A stretch of DNA of 6,636 nt from an uncultured Clostridium sp. (GTDB lineage: Bacteria; Bacillota_A; Clostridia; Lachnospirales; Lachnospiraceae), in NCBI GenBank assembly GCA_900556965.1, contig USQV01000059.1:1-6636 (forward strand). The letters are read 5' to 3'. Every line of letters begins with the position of its first letter. Position 1 is the stretch's first letter. Under the pieces are notes generated by a model, which saw only the letters and a program-made list of their open reading frames with translations, did not search any database and had not been told where the DNA came from. Positions 1 through 5,063 of this stretch are shown here, piece after piece. Both the position numbers and the translations under genes were made by a program.

Positions 1-905
1 GTAAATAACAGCTGATAGACCGGAGCAAGGTGGGCCGGATTTGAGAGCTTGCTGGCGATCCGATCCTCATCGTGATTATCCACGAAGGTGTAAAGCTCCC
101 TTCCGACTGCCTCCAGACGGCGGACATTGTGGGCGATCTCAAAGTAATTATGATCGTTATGGGCCGAGTACAGGGCCTTGTGAAGCTCATAATTTGTGAC
201 AGAGTAGAGCATTTCCTGATTGACCCAGCGGCTGTATTCTCCGTGTATCACCTCGCCCATAAGCCAGAAATTTTCCTTCAGGGGAGAGGTATAGGAGCGG
301 AGCTCCTTCATAAAATCAAAGTCCAGCACATTGGCACAGTCCAGACGGATCCCGTCAATGTCAAATTCATCTACCCAGAAGCGTACTGTTTCAAACAGAT
401 AGCTTTTCACCTCGGGATTTCTAAGGTCGAGGCAGGGAAGCTCATAATGCCCCTGCCATGCTTCATAGCTGAAGGGGTCTCCCATCGGGCTTCCACCGCC
501 GAAGTAAACGCCGCGGTACCAGCTTTTGAAGGGGGATGCCTCACGATGCTCTATAATATCGCGGAAGGCAAAGAACTCTCTCCCGGTATGATTGAAAACG
601 CCATCCACAACGACGCGGATCCCGTTTTTATGGCATTCCTCCACGAAGGCACGGAAGGCCTCGTTCGTTCCGAGGCGCCGGTCGATCAGGCGAAGATCTT
701 TAGAATCGTAACCATGTGTTGAGGATTCAAAGAGCGGCCCGATATAAAGGGCAGTACAGTTAAGATCCCTGAGGTGAGGGATCCAGCCTTTAAGCTCGCC
801 AAAGCGATCCGTAACGGCATCCTGACGGTTTTCTCTGGGGGCACCGAGAAGTCCCAGAGGATAGATATGGTAAAAAACAGCTTGTTTGTACCAGCAAGGT
901 AACAT
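1..905 (-). CDS. GH13 alpha-amylase family glucosidase, C-terminal part missing (window edge)
   Basis: Glycoside hydrolase family 13 enzyme, probably cytoplasmic (no signal peptide), acting on alpha-glucans or maltodextrins. 301 codons are visible and the reading frame is open at the left edge. All four GH13 signature regions can be read: region I DGVFNH (residues 101-106), region II GIRLD with the expected nucleophile Asp189, region III GEV with the expected acid/base Glu218, and region IV FVDNHD with Asp279. The protein begins MLPCWYKQAVFYHIYPLG, so the barrel starts at once without the N-terminal domain of neopullulanases; this resembles the compact Clostridia amylases of roughly 430 residues (from memory). 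The start at 905 is supported by AGGAGGT 10 bases upstream. It follows the DUF2508 gene by 6 bases, so it is probably co-transcribed. The family call is firm; the exact substrate is not readable. Confidence 0.93.
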   Translation of the reverse strand, partial: MLPCWYKQAVFYHIYPLGLLGAPRENRQDAVTDRFGELKGWIPHLRDLNCTALYIGPLFESSTHGYDSKDLRLIDRRLGTNEAFRAFVEECHKNGIRVVVDGVFNHTGREFFAFRDIIEHREASPFKSWYRGVYFGGGSPMGDPFSYEAWQGHYELPCLDLRNPEVKSYLFETVRFWVDEFDIDGIRLDCANVLDFDFMKELRSYTSPLKENFWLMGEVIHGEYSRWVNQEMLYSVTNYELHKALYSAHNDHNYFEIAHNVRRLEAVGRELYTFVDNHDEDRIASKLSNPAHLAPVYQLLF

Positions 906-911
906 GAGCGA

Positions 912-1145
912 TCAGACCTCCTGTAATTCGCGCTTTTTAAAGCTTCGGAGAAGAAACTGGTAGCGGAGCTGTGCGGCATTCAGCTCGTAAATATAGCAGT
1001 CGATCAGGGTCGGATCGACGACCTGTTCAAACTGGCTCTGGGCCGACTGGATCGCGATCCTGCTGATCTCGATCTGGCGCCGAAGCTCCCTCATTTCTTT
1101 TTTCTGCTCATTTTTAAGCACGGTTTTTTTGTTGGAAAATAACAT
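912..1145 (-). CDS. Small DUF2508 (YaaL-like) protein, 77 aa
   Basis: A small, charged, probably cytoplasmic helical protein. The pattern LRRQIEISRIAIQSAQSQF, then a VDPTLIDCYIYELNAAQ motif at about residues 43-59, then RYQFLLRSFKK, matches my memory of the DUF2508 family (YaaL of Bacillus subtilis). Family features are acidic and basic heptad-like helices and a conserved Asp-x-x-Ile-Tyr-Glu core. The molecular function of the family is unknown. In many Firmicutes the gene sits beside recR and dnaX; here it sits between an ArsR regulator and an amylase. The ATG at 1145 is supported by AGGAGT (1154-1159 on the minus strand), 8 bases upstream. A TTGACA occurs at 1178-1183 but has no matching -10 element, so the gene may depend on read-through from arsR. 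Confidence 0.82.
   Translation of the reverse strand: MLFSNKKTVLKNEQKKEMRELRRQIEISRIAIQSAQSQFEQVVDPTLIDCYIYELNAAQLRYQFLLRSFKKRELQEV
916..922 (-). promoter_or_regulatory. Ribosome binding site of the amylase, inside the DUF2508 gene
   Basis: On the minus strand this reads AGGAGGT, a near-perfect Shine-Dalgarno sequence 10 bases before the amylase ATG at 905-903. It lies within the last codons of the DUF2508 gene, whose stop codon is 912-914. Translation of the two genes is therefore likely to be coupled, because ribosomes finishing DUF2508 pass directly over this site. Confidence 0.8.
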
Positions 1146-1240
1146 ACTGCCACACTCCTGATATTTGGTTTCCCCCTTGTCAACGGTATAGAGGCCGGTC
1201 GGGGATCAGTGGTAGTATGGGTAATTATCGGTAAGTATAT

Positions 1241-1579
1241 TCATTTTTTGGAAGCAAGCTGCAGTTCATTGTTCAGATGCAGCAGCTTGTCAACGGCAGA
1301 CTGGCTGGCCAGGTAGTAATAATTGCATACTCCTTTTTTTTCAACATTGATAAAGCCGGAGTCCTTTAATATTTTCAGGTGATGGGAGACCGCCGGTCGG
1401 GAAAGACTGGTACGCTTTGTAATTTCGTTCACATTCAGCCCGACAGTGCCTTCGGCTTTCTTTTCCATACCGACTTCATAAAGACACTGGATGATCGTCA
1501 GTCTGGTGCTGTCCCCCAGCGCAATAAAGAGTGGGATGCACTCGGCAAAGGAGCTCTTTAGATTACTTGTGTCCGGCAT
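1241..1579 (-). CDS. ArsR-family winged-helix transcriptional regulator, 112 aa
   Basis: Cytoplasmic DNA-binding repressor of the ArsR/SmtB type. The fold is visible: N-terminal helices with ALGDSTRLTIIQCL (residues 20-33), the helix-turn-helix with recognition helix SLSRPAVSHHLKILKDSGF (about 58-76), and a beta wing INVEKKGVCNYYYL (77-90), followed by a dimerisation helix. Length is typical. The metal-binding ELCVCDL motif of true ArsR is absent; the matching stretch NVNEITKRTSLS has no cysteine. The three cysteines (14, 32, 85) are scattered, and there is no clear SmtB-type alpha-5 site, so the signal may be non-metal. The ATG at 1579 has a GGGAGG site 6 bases upstream (1586-1591). It has its own promoter and a palindrome at the start of transcription, which suggests autoregulation. 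The targets are not known. Confidence 0.9.
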   Translation of the reverse strand: MPDTSNLKSSFAECIPLFIALGDSTRLTIIQCLYEVGMEKKAEGTVGLNVNEITKRTSLSRPAVSHHLKILKDSGFINVEKKGVCNYYYLASQSAVDKLLHLNNELQLASKK

Positions 1580-1601
1580 AAATGCCCTCCCTTCTGATAT
1601 A

Positions 1602-1625
1602 ATTGGTTTAAAAATATAAACTAAT
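1602..1625. promoter_or_regulatory. Candidate ArsR operator (imperfect palindrome)
   Basis: ATTGGTTTA (1602-1610) and TAAACTAAT (1617-1625) are inverted repeats matching at 8 of 9 positions, with a 6-base AT spacer. The element lies between the arsR -10 box and the arsR start codon, covering the predicted transcription start near 1622. ArsR-family dimers bind AT-rich dyads of this size, and blocking this position would repress arsR itself. A partial half-site ATTGGTAAG occurs at 1661-1669, just upstream of the -35 box. Confidence 0.6.
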
Positions 1626-1628
1626 CAT

Positions 1629-1657
1629 ATTTTATCACTTTTCAGATTTTGCGTCAA
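1629..1657 (-). promoter_or_regulatory. Sigma-A promoter of arsR
   Basis: Read on the minus strand: -35 TTGACG (1652-1657), a 17-base spacer, and -10 TAAAAT (1629-1634) preceded by TGA, which gives an extended -10 (TGnTAAAAT). The predicted transcription start is near 1622, leaving a leader of about 43 bases before the arsR ATG. The match to the vegetative consensus and the ideal spacer make this the best promoter on the minus strand. Confidence 0.75.
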
Positions 1658-1713
1658 TCCATTGGTAAGAAAAGAGCGCCAAGTGTATAGAGGCAAATAA
1701 ACGATCATATGCG

Positions 1714-1740
1714 TAAAACAAAAAGCAATGGGGCTTGCTT
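1714..1740 (-). terminator. Possible Rho-independent terminator, minus strand
   Basis: On the minus strand AAGCAA and TTGCTT form a perfect 6-bp stem around a 6-base loop (1723-1740), followed directly by TTTGTTTT. On the plus strand there is no T-tract, so any activity would be one-directional, toward arsR. The stem is short and low in GC. No minus-strand gene ends here, so it could only insulate arsR from leftward transcription or end a small RNA. Confidence 0.3.
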
Positions 1741-1741
1741 A

Positions 1742-1771
1742 TATCAGGAGGAATGCAATATTCTTCTGATA
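1742..1771. repeat. Inverted repeat (hairpin)
   Basis: TATCAG (1742-1747) pairs with CTGATA (1766-1771). Inside it a second segment pairs AGGAAT with ATTCTT using one G-T pair, leaving a one-base bulge and the loop GCAAT. It sits one base away from the stem at 1723-1740, so the two hairpins form a tandem structure. No function is evident. Confidence 0.45.
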
Positions 1772-1889
1772 AACTGCGGAGCGATTATTCAATTATGCTC
1801 AGGCTGTCAGGCGTCCGTCTGTATTTTGAGCAAAAAAGTTTTTGGTGAAAATTGACGAAAAAAGAGGCCTAGTTTTTACAGATACGAAA

Positions 1890-1918
1890 TTGACTTTTTG
1901 CCATATTTCACCGATAAT
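1890..1918 (+). promoter_or_regulatory. Sigma-A promoter, probable driver of the Tad pilus operon
   Basis: -35 TTGACT (1890-1895), an exact 17-base spacer, and -10 GATAAT (1913-1918). The predicted start is near 1925. No gene starts nearby; the first credible start is TTG 2291, so transcription from here gives a leader of about 365 bases. A weaker copy, TTGACG at 1852-1857 with TTTACA 17 bases on, lies 38 bases upstream. No better plus-strand promoter was seen between 1925 and 2290. Confidence 0.55.
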
Positions 1919-1976
1919 AGGGGCACATCAAGAGAGAAAACAATCTACATCGATAATTCTATTCTTTACTTCTAAC

Positions 1977-2014
1977 TTTTTCAGTAATTTTTTATCAGCA
2001 ATTTTTATCAGTAA
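1977..2014. repeat. Three tandem copies of a T-rich TTTTTATCAGTAA motif
   Basis: Adjacent variants are TTTTTCAGTAA (1977-1987), TTTTTTATCAGCAA (1988-2001) and TTTTTATCAGTAA (2002-2014). They lie inside the predicted leader of the pilus operon, about 50-90 bases after the predicted start. They could be a protein-binding array or simple slippage products. Confidence 0.55.
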
Positions 2015-2026
2015 GCCAAATCGGTA

Positions 2027-2049
2027 AAGCGGTCTATTCATGTCCGCTT
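2027..2049. repeat. Hairpin AAGCGG / CCGCTT
   Basis: A perfect 6-bp GC-containing stem (2027-2032 with 2044-2049) around an 11-base loop. It is not followed by a T-tract on the plus strand, so it is not a convincing terminator there. It belongs to the structured leader upstream of the pilus operon. Confidence 0.4.
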
Positions 2050-2082
2050 ATTCAGATCCGGATCCGGAAATAATCCAGAGTT

Positions 2083-2157
2083 AAAAGTACCAAATTTCTA
2101 AATGCACAAAATTCACTTCTAAAGGTGCCAAATTTCAAAAAATATCAAATTTCTAAA
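2083..2157. repeat. Two degenerate tandem units of about 38 bases built on CAAATTTCTAAA
   Basis: CAAATTTC occurs at 2091, 2129 and 2146, with a variant CAAAATTC at 2107. The pattern is two larger units: the first (from 2084) has AAAGTACCAAATTTC and a later CTAAA, and the second (from 2121) has AAAGGTGCCAAATTTC and a later CTAAA. Matching parts are offset by 38 to 39 bases. The array lies in the leader upstream of the pilus operon. It may be a regulator-binding array; there are no CRISPR-like exact repeats. Confidence 0.55.
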
Positions 2158-2223
2158 CCTATCAGATAAAATTCCCATTTTCTTTAGATAGCGGGTAATA
2201 GCAAATTCGTTACAGCAGGAGTA

Positions 2224-2266
2224 AGGTTCCCGGCTGAGATAAATTATAAGCAGTGTCAGTGAACCT
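2224..2266 (+). promoter_or_regulatory. Leader hairpin next to the peptidase ribosome binding site
   Basis: AGGTTC (2224-2229) pairs with GAACCT (2261-2266), and inside it CTGA (2234-2237) can pair with TCAG (2256-2259). The stem ends 8 bases before the GGAGGTG ribosome binding site, so it could affect translation initiation. It contains the words CTGAGAT and GAACCTG, which also occur in TPP riboswitches, but the rest of that riboswitch is missing. Confidence 0.35.
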
Positions 2267-2274
2267 GTATGAAG

Positions 2275-2281
2275 GGAGGTG
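2275..2281 (+). promoter_or_regulatory. Ribosome binding site fixing a TTG start for the prepilin peptidase
   Basis: GGAGGTG lies 9 bases before TTG 2291. The next in-frame ATG at 2300 would be 18 bases away, which is too far. An ATG at 2269 lies upstream of the site in another frame and encodes no recognisable protein. Confidence 0.7.
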
Positions 2282-2290
2282 AAGGGCTGA

Positions 2291-2821
2291 TTGAAACTCA
2301 TGTTTTTTGTGTTTCTGTCTGCGGCAGTGACAGATTGGAAATACGGAAAAATTTTTCACTGGCAGATATTGTCAGGGATAGCAGCAGGATTAATAAGGAT
2401 CGTATTTTTGAATTTATCATCATTTCCTCCTTTTTCCGGCATGCTGTGGGGTGCATTTGGATTTATGGTACGCGGATTCGCTGTATGTGCCATATTTTAT
2501 GCCCTGTATCTGTGCCGGATGCTGGGAGCAGGGGATATAAAGCTTATGGCATTGTGTGCAGCAATTCTTGGGATGGAAGATGGACTTATTATCATTTTTT
2601 CAGGCTTTCTGCTTGCGGCAGTTAATGGGGCCTGCATATTGATAAAGGAAGGGCTTCTCTGGGAGAAAATGGCCCGGATATCCCGCTTTATGATCCAATG
2701 GGGATATGACGGGAAGCTCCGGGAATATCCGGGAAGAACAGAAAAAAGCAGCAGGATCTATATGGGGCCCTATTTATTTGCGGGATATTGTATCTGGCTG
2801 CTGCAGGTATGGGCCATGTGA
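2291..2821 (+). CDS. tadV: Prepilin peptidase, TadV/CpaA type (A24 family), 176 aa
   Basis: Integral membrane aspartic protease that cuts the leader from Flp-type prepilins at the cytoplasmic face of the membrane. The two catalytic aspartates are visible: Asp15 in AVTDWKYGKI at the end of the first membrane segment, and Asp82 in the GAGDIKLM (GxGD) motif. Hydrophobic segments lie at about 2-13, 26-40, 48-75, 85-117 and 160-174, and the ending IYMGPYLFAGYC matches the family C-terminus. It is short, without the N-methyltransferase domain of PilD, as is usual for Tad peptidases. The start is TTG at 2291, set by GGAGGTG 9 bases upstream; ATG 2300 would remove three residues. It is the first gene of the operon and is followed after 14 bases by tadZ. 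Confidence 0.88.
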   Translation: MKLMFFVFLSAAVTDWKYGKIFHWQILSGIAAGLIRIVFLNLSSFPPFSGMLWGAFGFMVRGFAVCAIFYALYLCRMLGAGDIKLMALCAAILGMEDGLIIIFSGFLLAAVNGACILIKEGLLWEKMARISRFMIQWGYDGKLREYPGRTEKSSRIYMGPYLFAGYCIWLLQVWAM

Positions 2822-2835
2822 AGGGAGGGGTATAT

Positions 2836-3891
2836 TTGAAAAAGATCATGGCGGTTTATGATGAAGATCCGTTTTATGCAGAGCGGCTTTCGGATTATGT
2901 GAATCGGAAAGAAAAGGGTGTATTTCAGGCGCAGGCTTTTACATCCAGAGAATGTCTGGAGGAGTATGCAAAGGTGAATGAGATCGATGTCCTGCTCACG
3001 GGAGAAGCCACAGGCTTTCCCGAGGTCGATGCACTTCGCTCCGCCAAAACCATTTATCTGGCAGAGGATGAGGTGTCTGCAAAAGGGAGATCAGGAGGTG
3101 CGGGGGCGGAGGGGCGATCTGGAGAGAAAGCTTCGACGATCTATAAATATCAATCCGGGGATGACATTATCCGGGAGGTGATGGCGGCATATTGCGAGCT
3201 GCCGGGAGTGAAGGAGGGAAATCCCGGGCTCTTTTCGGAGGAGAAAAAAATGATCGGGGTCTATTCTCCTGTCGGACGCTGCGGGAAAACTTCACTGGCA
3301 CTTGCGATCGGACAGGTACTTGCCAGAGAGGAGAAGGTACTGTTTGTCACACTGGATACCTTTACCGGTTTTGGCGGACTGATGGATGAAAAGTGGAAAA
3401 GGGATATGTCTGACCTGATCTATTATTATAAACAGGGAAGATTCCATACGTTACGCATGAATACCGTAATCTATTATCTGGGAGATATGGCATGGATTCC
3501 GCCGATCCGATTTCCGGATGATTATAATCAGGTCTCCGCAGAAGAAATGGCGGACATGCTTTTAAAGATGCTGCAGGAGGGCGGCTACAGCACGATGGTG
3601 CTGGATATCGGAAATTATGGGAGGCAGGTGATCCCGCTGCTTGATATATGCAGCGTCATATATATGCCGATGAAGGAGGACATCATTTCCAGATCAAAGC
3701 TGGCGGAGTTTGAGGACTATGCAAAGGAAAGCGGCGATCAGAAGCTGATCGGGAAGGTTCAGAAGATCCATGTACCGTTAGTAACGGGTGTCCGCCATAA
3801 AGAGCATTTTCCGCAGGAGCTTCTGTGGGGAGATCTCGGAGATTTTGTCAGAGGAATGCTGAAGGGGCAGAGAGGCTTATGGGGACATTAA
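2836..3891 (+). CDS. tadZ: TadZ/CpaE-like pilus localisation ATPase, 351 aa
   Basis: Cytoplasmic protein with an atypical receiver domain followed by a ParA/MinD-type ATPase domain, the TadZ/CpaE layout; such proteins place the Tad secretion machine at its site. The start is TTG 2836, 7 bases after GGGAGG (2823-2828), giving MKKIMAVYDEDPFYAERL; an upstream in-frame ATG lies inside the peptidase gene. Residues 1-75 look receiver-like with acidic residues at 9-11, but beta-3 reads DVLLTGE with Thr55 where the phospho-acceptor Asp is expected. A Gly/Ser-rich linker (81-100) follows. The P-loop is VGRCGKT (146-152), with Lys151 but no ParA signature lysine. Walker B is MVLDIG (Asp257). It overlaps tadA by 13 bases. 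The role is inferred from domain layout and neighbours. Confidence 0.85.
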   Translation: MKKIMAVYDEDPFYAERLSDYVNRKEKGVFQAQAFTSRECLEEYAKVNEIDVLLTGEATGFPEVDALRSAKTIYLAEDEVSAKGRSGGAGAEGRSGEKASTIYKYQSGDDIIREVMAAYCELPGVKEGNPGLFSEEKKMIGVYSPVGRCGKTSLALAIGQVLAREEKVLFVTLDTFTGFGGLMDEKWKRDMSDLIYYYKQGRFHTLRMNTVIYYLGDMAWIPPIRFPDDYNQVSAEEMADMLLKMLQEGGYSTMVLDIGNYGRQVIPLLDICSVIYMPMKEDIISRSKLAEFEDYAKESGDQKLIGKVQKIHVPLVTGVRHKEHFPQELLWGDLGDFVRGMLKGQRGLWGH

Positions 3892-5063
3892 AGAAGCGGA
3901 TCCGGAGCGAAATACTGGAGGAGCTCAGTTATGACAAGCAGATCAGTGATGAGGAACTTTCTGAATATATTGACAGAAAAATTATGGAGGCAGCGGATTT
4001 GGCCCCAATGCCCCTGCGGGAAAGGCTGAAGCTTCAAAGAGAGCTTTTTGATTCCTTCAGGCGGCTCGATATTTTGCAGGAGCTGGTAGATGACCCGCTT
4101 GTGACAGAGATCATGGTCAACGGGCCGGAAGAAATATTCATTGAGACCGGGGGAAAAACAGGGCGGTGGGAGAGGTCCTTTGAATCCAGAGAGCAGCTGC
4201 TTGATCTGATCCAGCAGATCGTGGGGCGTGTCAATCGTATGGTCAACACGGCATCGCCGATCGTAGACGCAAGATTGGAGGACGGATCGCGTGTCCATGT
4301 AGTATTAGAGCCGATCGCCCTAAACGGCCCGATCCTGACGATCCGAAAATTTCCGGAAATGATGACCATGGAGCGGCTTTTGGAATACAGAAGCATCACA
4401 GAGGAGGCGGCAGAATTTTTAAAGCTTCTTTCGGCAGCCCGCTACAATGTTTTTGTAAGCGGAGGGACAGGAGCCGGAAAAACTACCTTCTTAAATGCTC
4501 TTTCAGAATTTATCCCCGCAGATGAGCGCGTCATCACGATCGAGGATTCAGCGGAGCTTAAGCTGTCTCACATTGAAAATCTGGTCAGTCTGGAGACCCG
4601 GGATGCCAATGCAGAGGGAGAGGGGGCGATAGGGATCGGCATGCTGATCCGTGCTGCCCTTAGAATGAGACCGGATCGGATCATTATAGGCGAGGTGAGA
4701 GGAAAGGAGGCACTGGAGCTTTTGCAGGCGATGAATACAGGCCATGACGGAAGCTTTTCTACGGGGCATGCCAACAGCTCCAAGGACATGCTCTCAAGAC
4801 TGGAGACCATGGTGTTAATGGCGGCGGAGCTTCCGCTTCCGGCCATACGAAGCCAGATCGCTTCCGCACTGGATATTATGGTGCATGTGGCAAGAATGCG
4901 GGATAAGAGCAGAAAGGTAGTTTCCATTGAGGAGGTGTACGGAATTGAAAACGGCGAGATCATCCTTAATCCCCTGTTTACCTATCACGAGGGAAAAGGA
5001 CTTGAGAAGACCGGCGAGCTTACTCACCGGAAAAAGCTCAGACTGGCAGGGTACGGAATATGA
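3879..5063 (+). CDS. tadA: TadA/CpaF secretion ATPase, 394 aa
   Basis: Cytoplasmic hexameric ATPase of the type II/IV secretion superfamily that powers pilin polymerisation through the TadB and TadC platform. From the ATG at 3879: an N-terminal helical domain with DDPLVTEIMVNGPEEIFIE (71-89), Walker A GGTGAGKT (195-202), Asp box VITIEDSAEL (218-227), Walker B RIIIGEVRG (267-275) and His box TGHDGSFSTGHA (287-298). All catalytic motifs are intact and the length is normal. The start overlaps the tadZ end by 13 bases; AGAGG is 3 bases upstream and AAGGGG is 11 bases upstream. A GTG at 3825 with AGGAG 5 bases before it would add 18 residues, but the ATG start gives a more typical N-terminus, GTLKKRIRSEILEEL. 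It is probably translationally coupled to tadZ. Confidence 0.95.
   Translation: MGTLKKRIRSEILEELSYDKQISDEELSEYIDRKIMEAADLAPMPLRERLKLQRELFDSFRRLDILQELVDDPLVTEIMVNGPEEIFIETGGKTGRWERSFESREQLLDLIQQIVGRVNRMVNTASPIVDARLEDGSRVHVVLEPIALNGPILTIRKFPEMMTMERLLEYRSITEEAAEFLKLLSAARYNVFVSGGTGAGKTTFLNALSEFIPADERVITIEDSAELKLSHIENLVSLETRDANAEGEGAIGIGMLIRAALRMRPDRIIIGEVRGKEALELLQAMNTGHDGSFSTGHANSSKDMLSRLETMVLMAAELPLPAIRSQIASALDIMVHVARMRDKSRKVVSIEEVYGIENGEIILNPLFTYHEGKGLEKTGELTHRKKLRLAGYGI

Larger units (their letters stand above)
1660..2290. other. Gene-free AT-rich intergenic region between the two divergent groups
   Basis: No open frame here combines a ribosome binding site, sensible composition and family resemblance. 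The longest plus frames are a 61-residue frame from TTG 1842 with no Shine-Dalgarno site, and a 31-codon frame at 1753-1848 whose AGGAGG lies only one base from the ATG. Both look spurious. The region contains hairpins at 1723-1740, 1742-1771 and 2027-2049, a good plus-strand promoter at 1890-1918, a 12-base perfect palindrome TCCGGATCCGGA at 2057-2068, two sets of direct repeats, and a hairpin at 2224-2266 just ahead of the pilus operon. It is visibly richer in A and T than the flanking genes. Confidence 0.7.

Noticed and set aside
72..722. 216-residue plus-strand frame across the amylase gene
   Set aside because: The opposite strand carries all four GH13 motifs in one continuous frame, so this is a shadow. 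The same holds for the minus-strand frames across tadA, tadB and tadC.
1178..1183. TTGACA on the minus strand as a promoter for the DUF2508 gene
   Set aside because: At 16-18 bases spacing the sequence is the G-rich ribosome binding region and nothing resembles a -10 box.
1753..1848. 31-codon frame starting MQYSSDKLRS after AGGAGG
   Set aside because: The Shine-Dalgarno sequence is only one base from the ATG, the sequence forms part of a hairpin, and no family is recognised.
1927..1936. ATCAAGAGAG, which resembles the 5' core of the SAM-I riboswitch
   Set aside because: The following GGTGGAGGGA-type core and the rest of the conserved structure are absent.
1842..2027. 61-residue plus-strand frame in the intergenic region
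   Set aside because: It starts at TTG with no ribosome binding site, overlaps the promoter at 1890-1918 and the T-rich repeats, and has a composition typical of translated AT-rich noncoding DNA. It has no Flp pilin features.
2083..2157. CRISPR array
   Set aside because: Repeats are degenerate, AT-rich and only about 12 bases long with unequal spacing, and there are no cas genes.
2224..2280. TPP riboswitch-like words CTGAGAT and GAACCTG just before the pilus operon
   Set aside because: The stem expected right before CTGAGA, the GGGGTGC/ACCC pairing and the pyrophosphate-sensing arm after GAACCTG are all missing, and the downstream gene has no link to thiamine.
2269..2625. 118-residue frame starting at ATG 2269
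   Set aside because: It shadows the prepilin peptidase in another frame and contains the peptidase ribosome binding site; no family features are seen.
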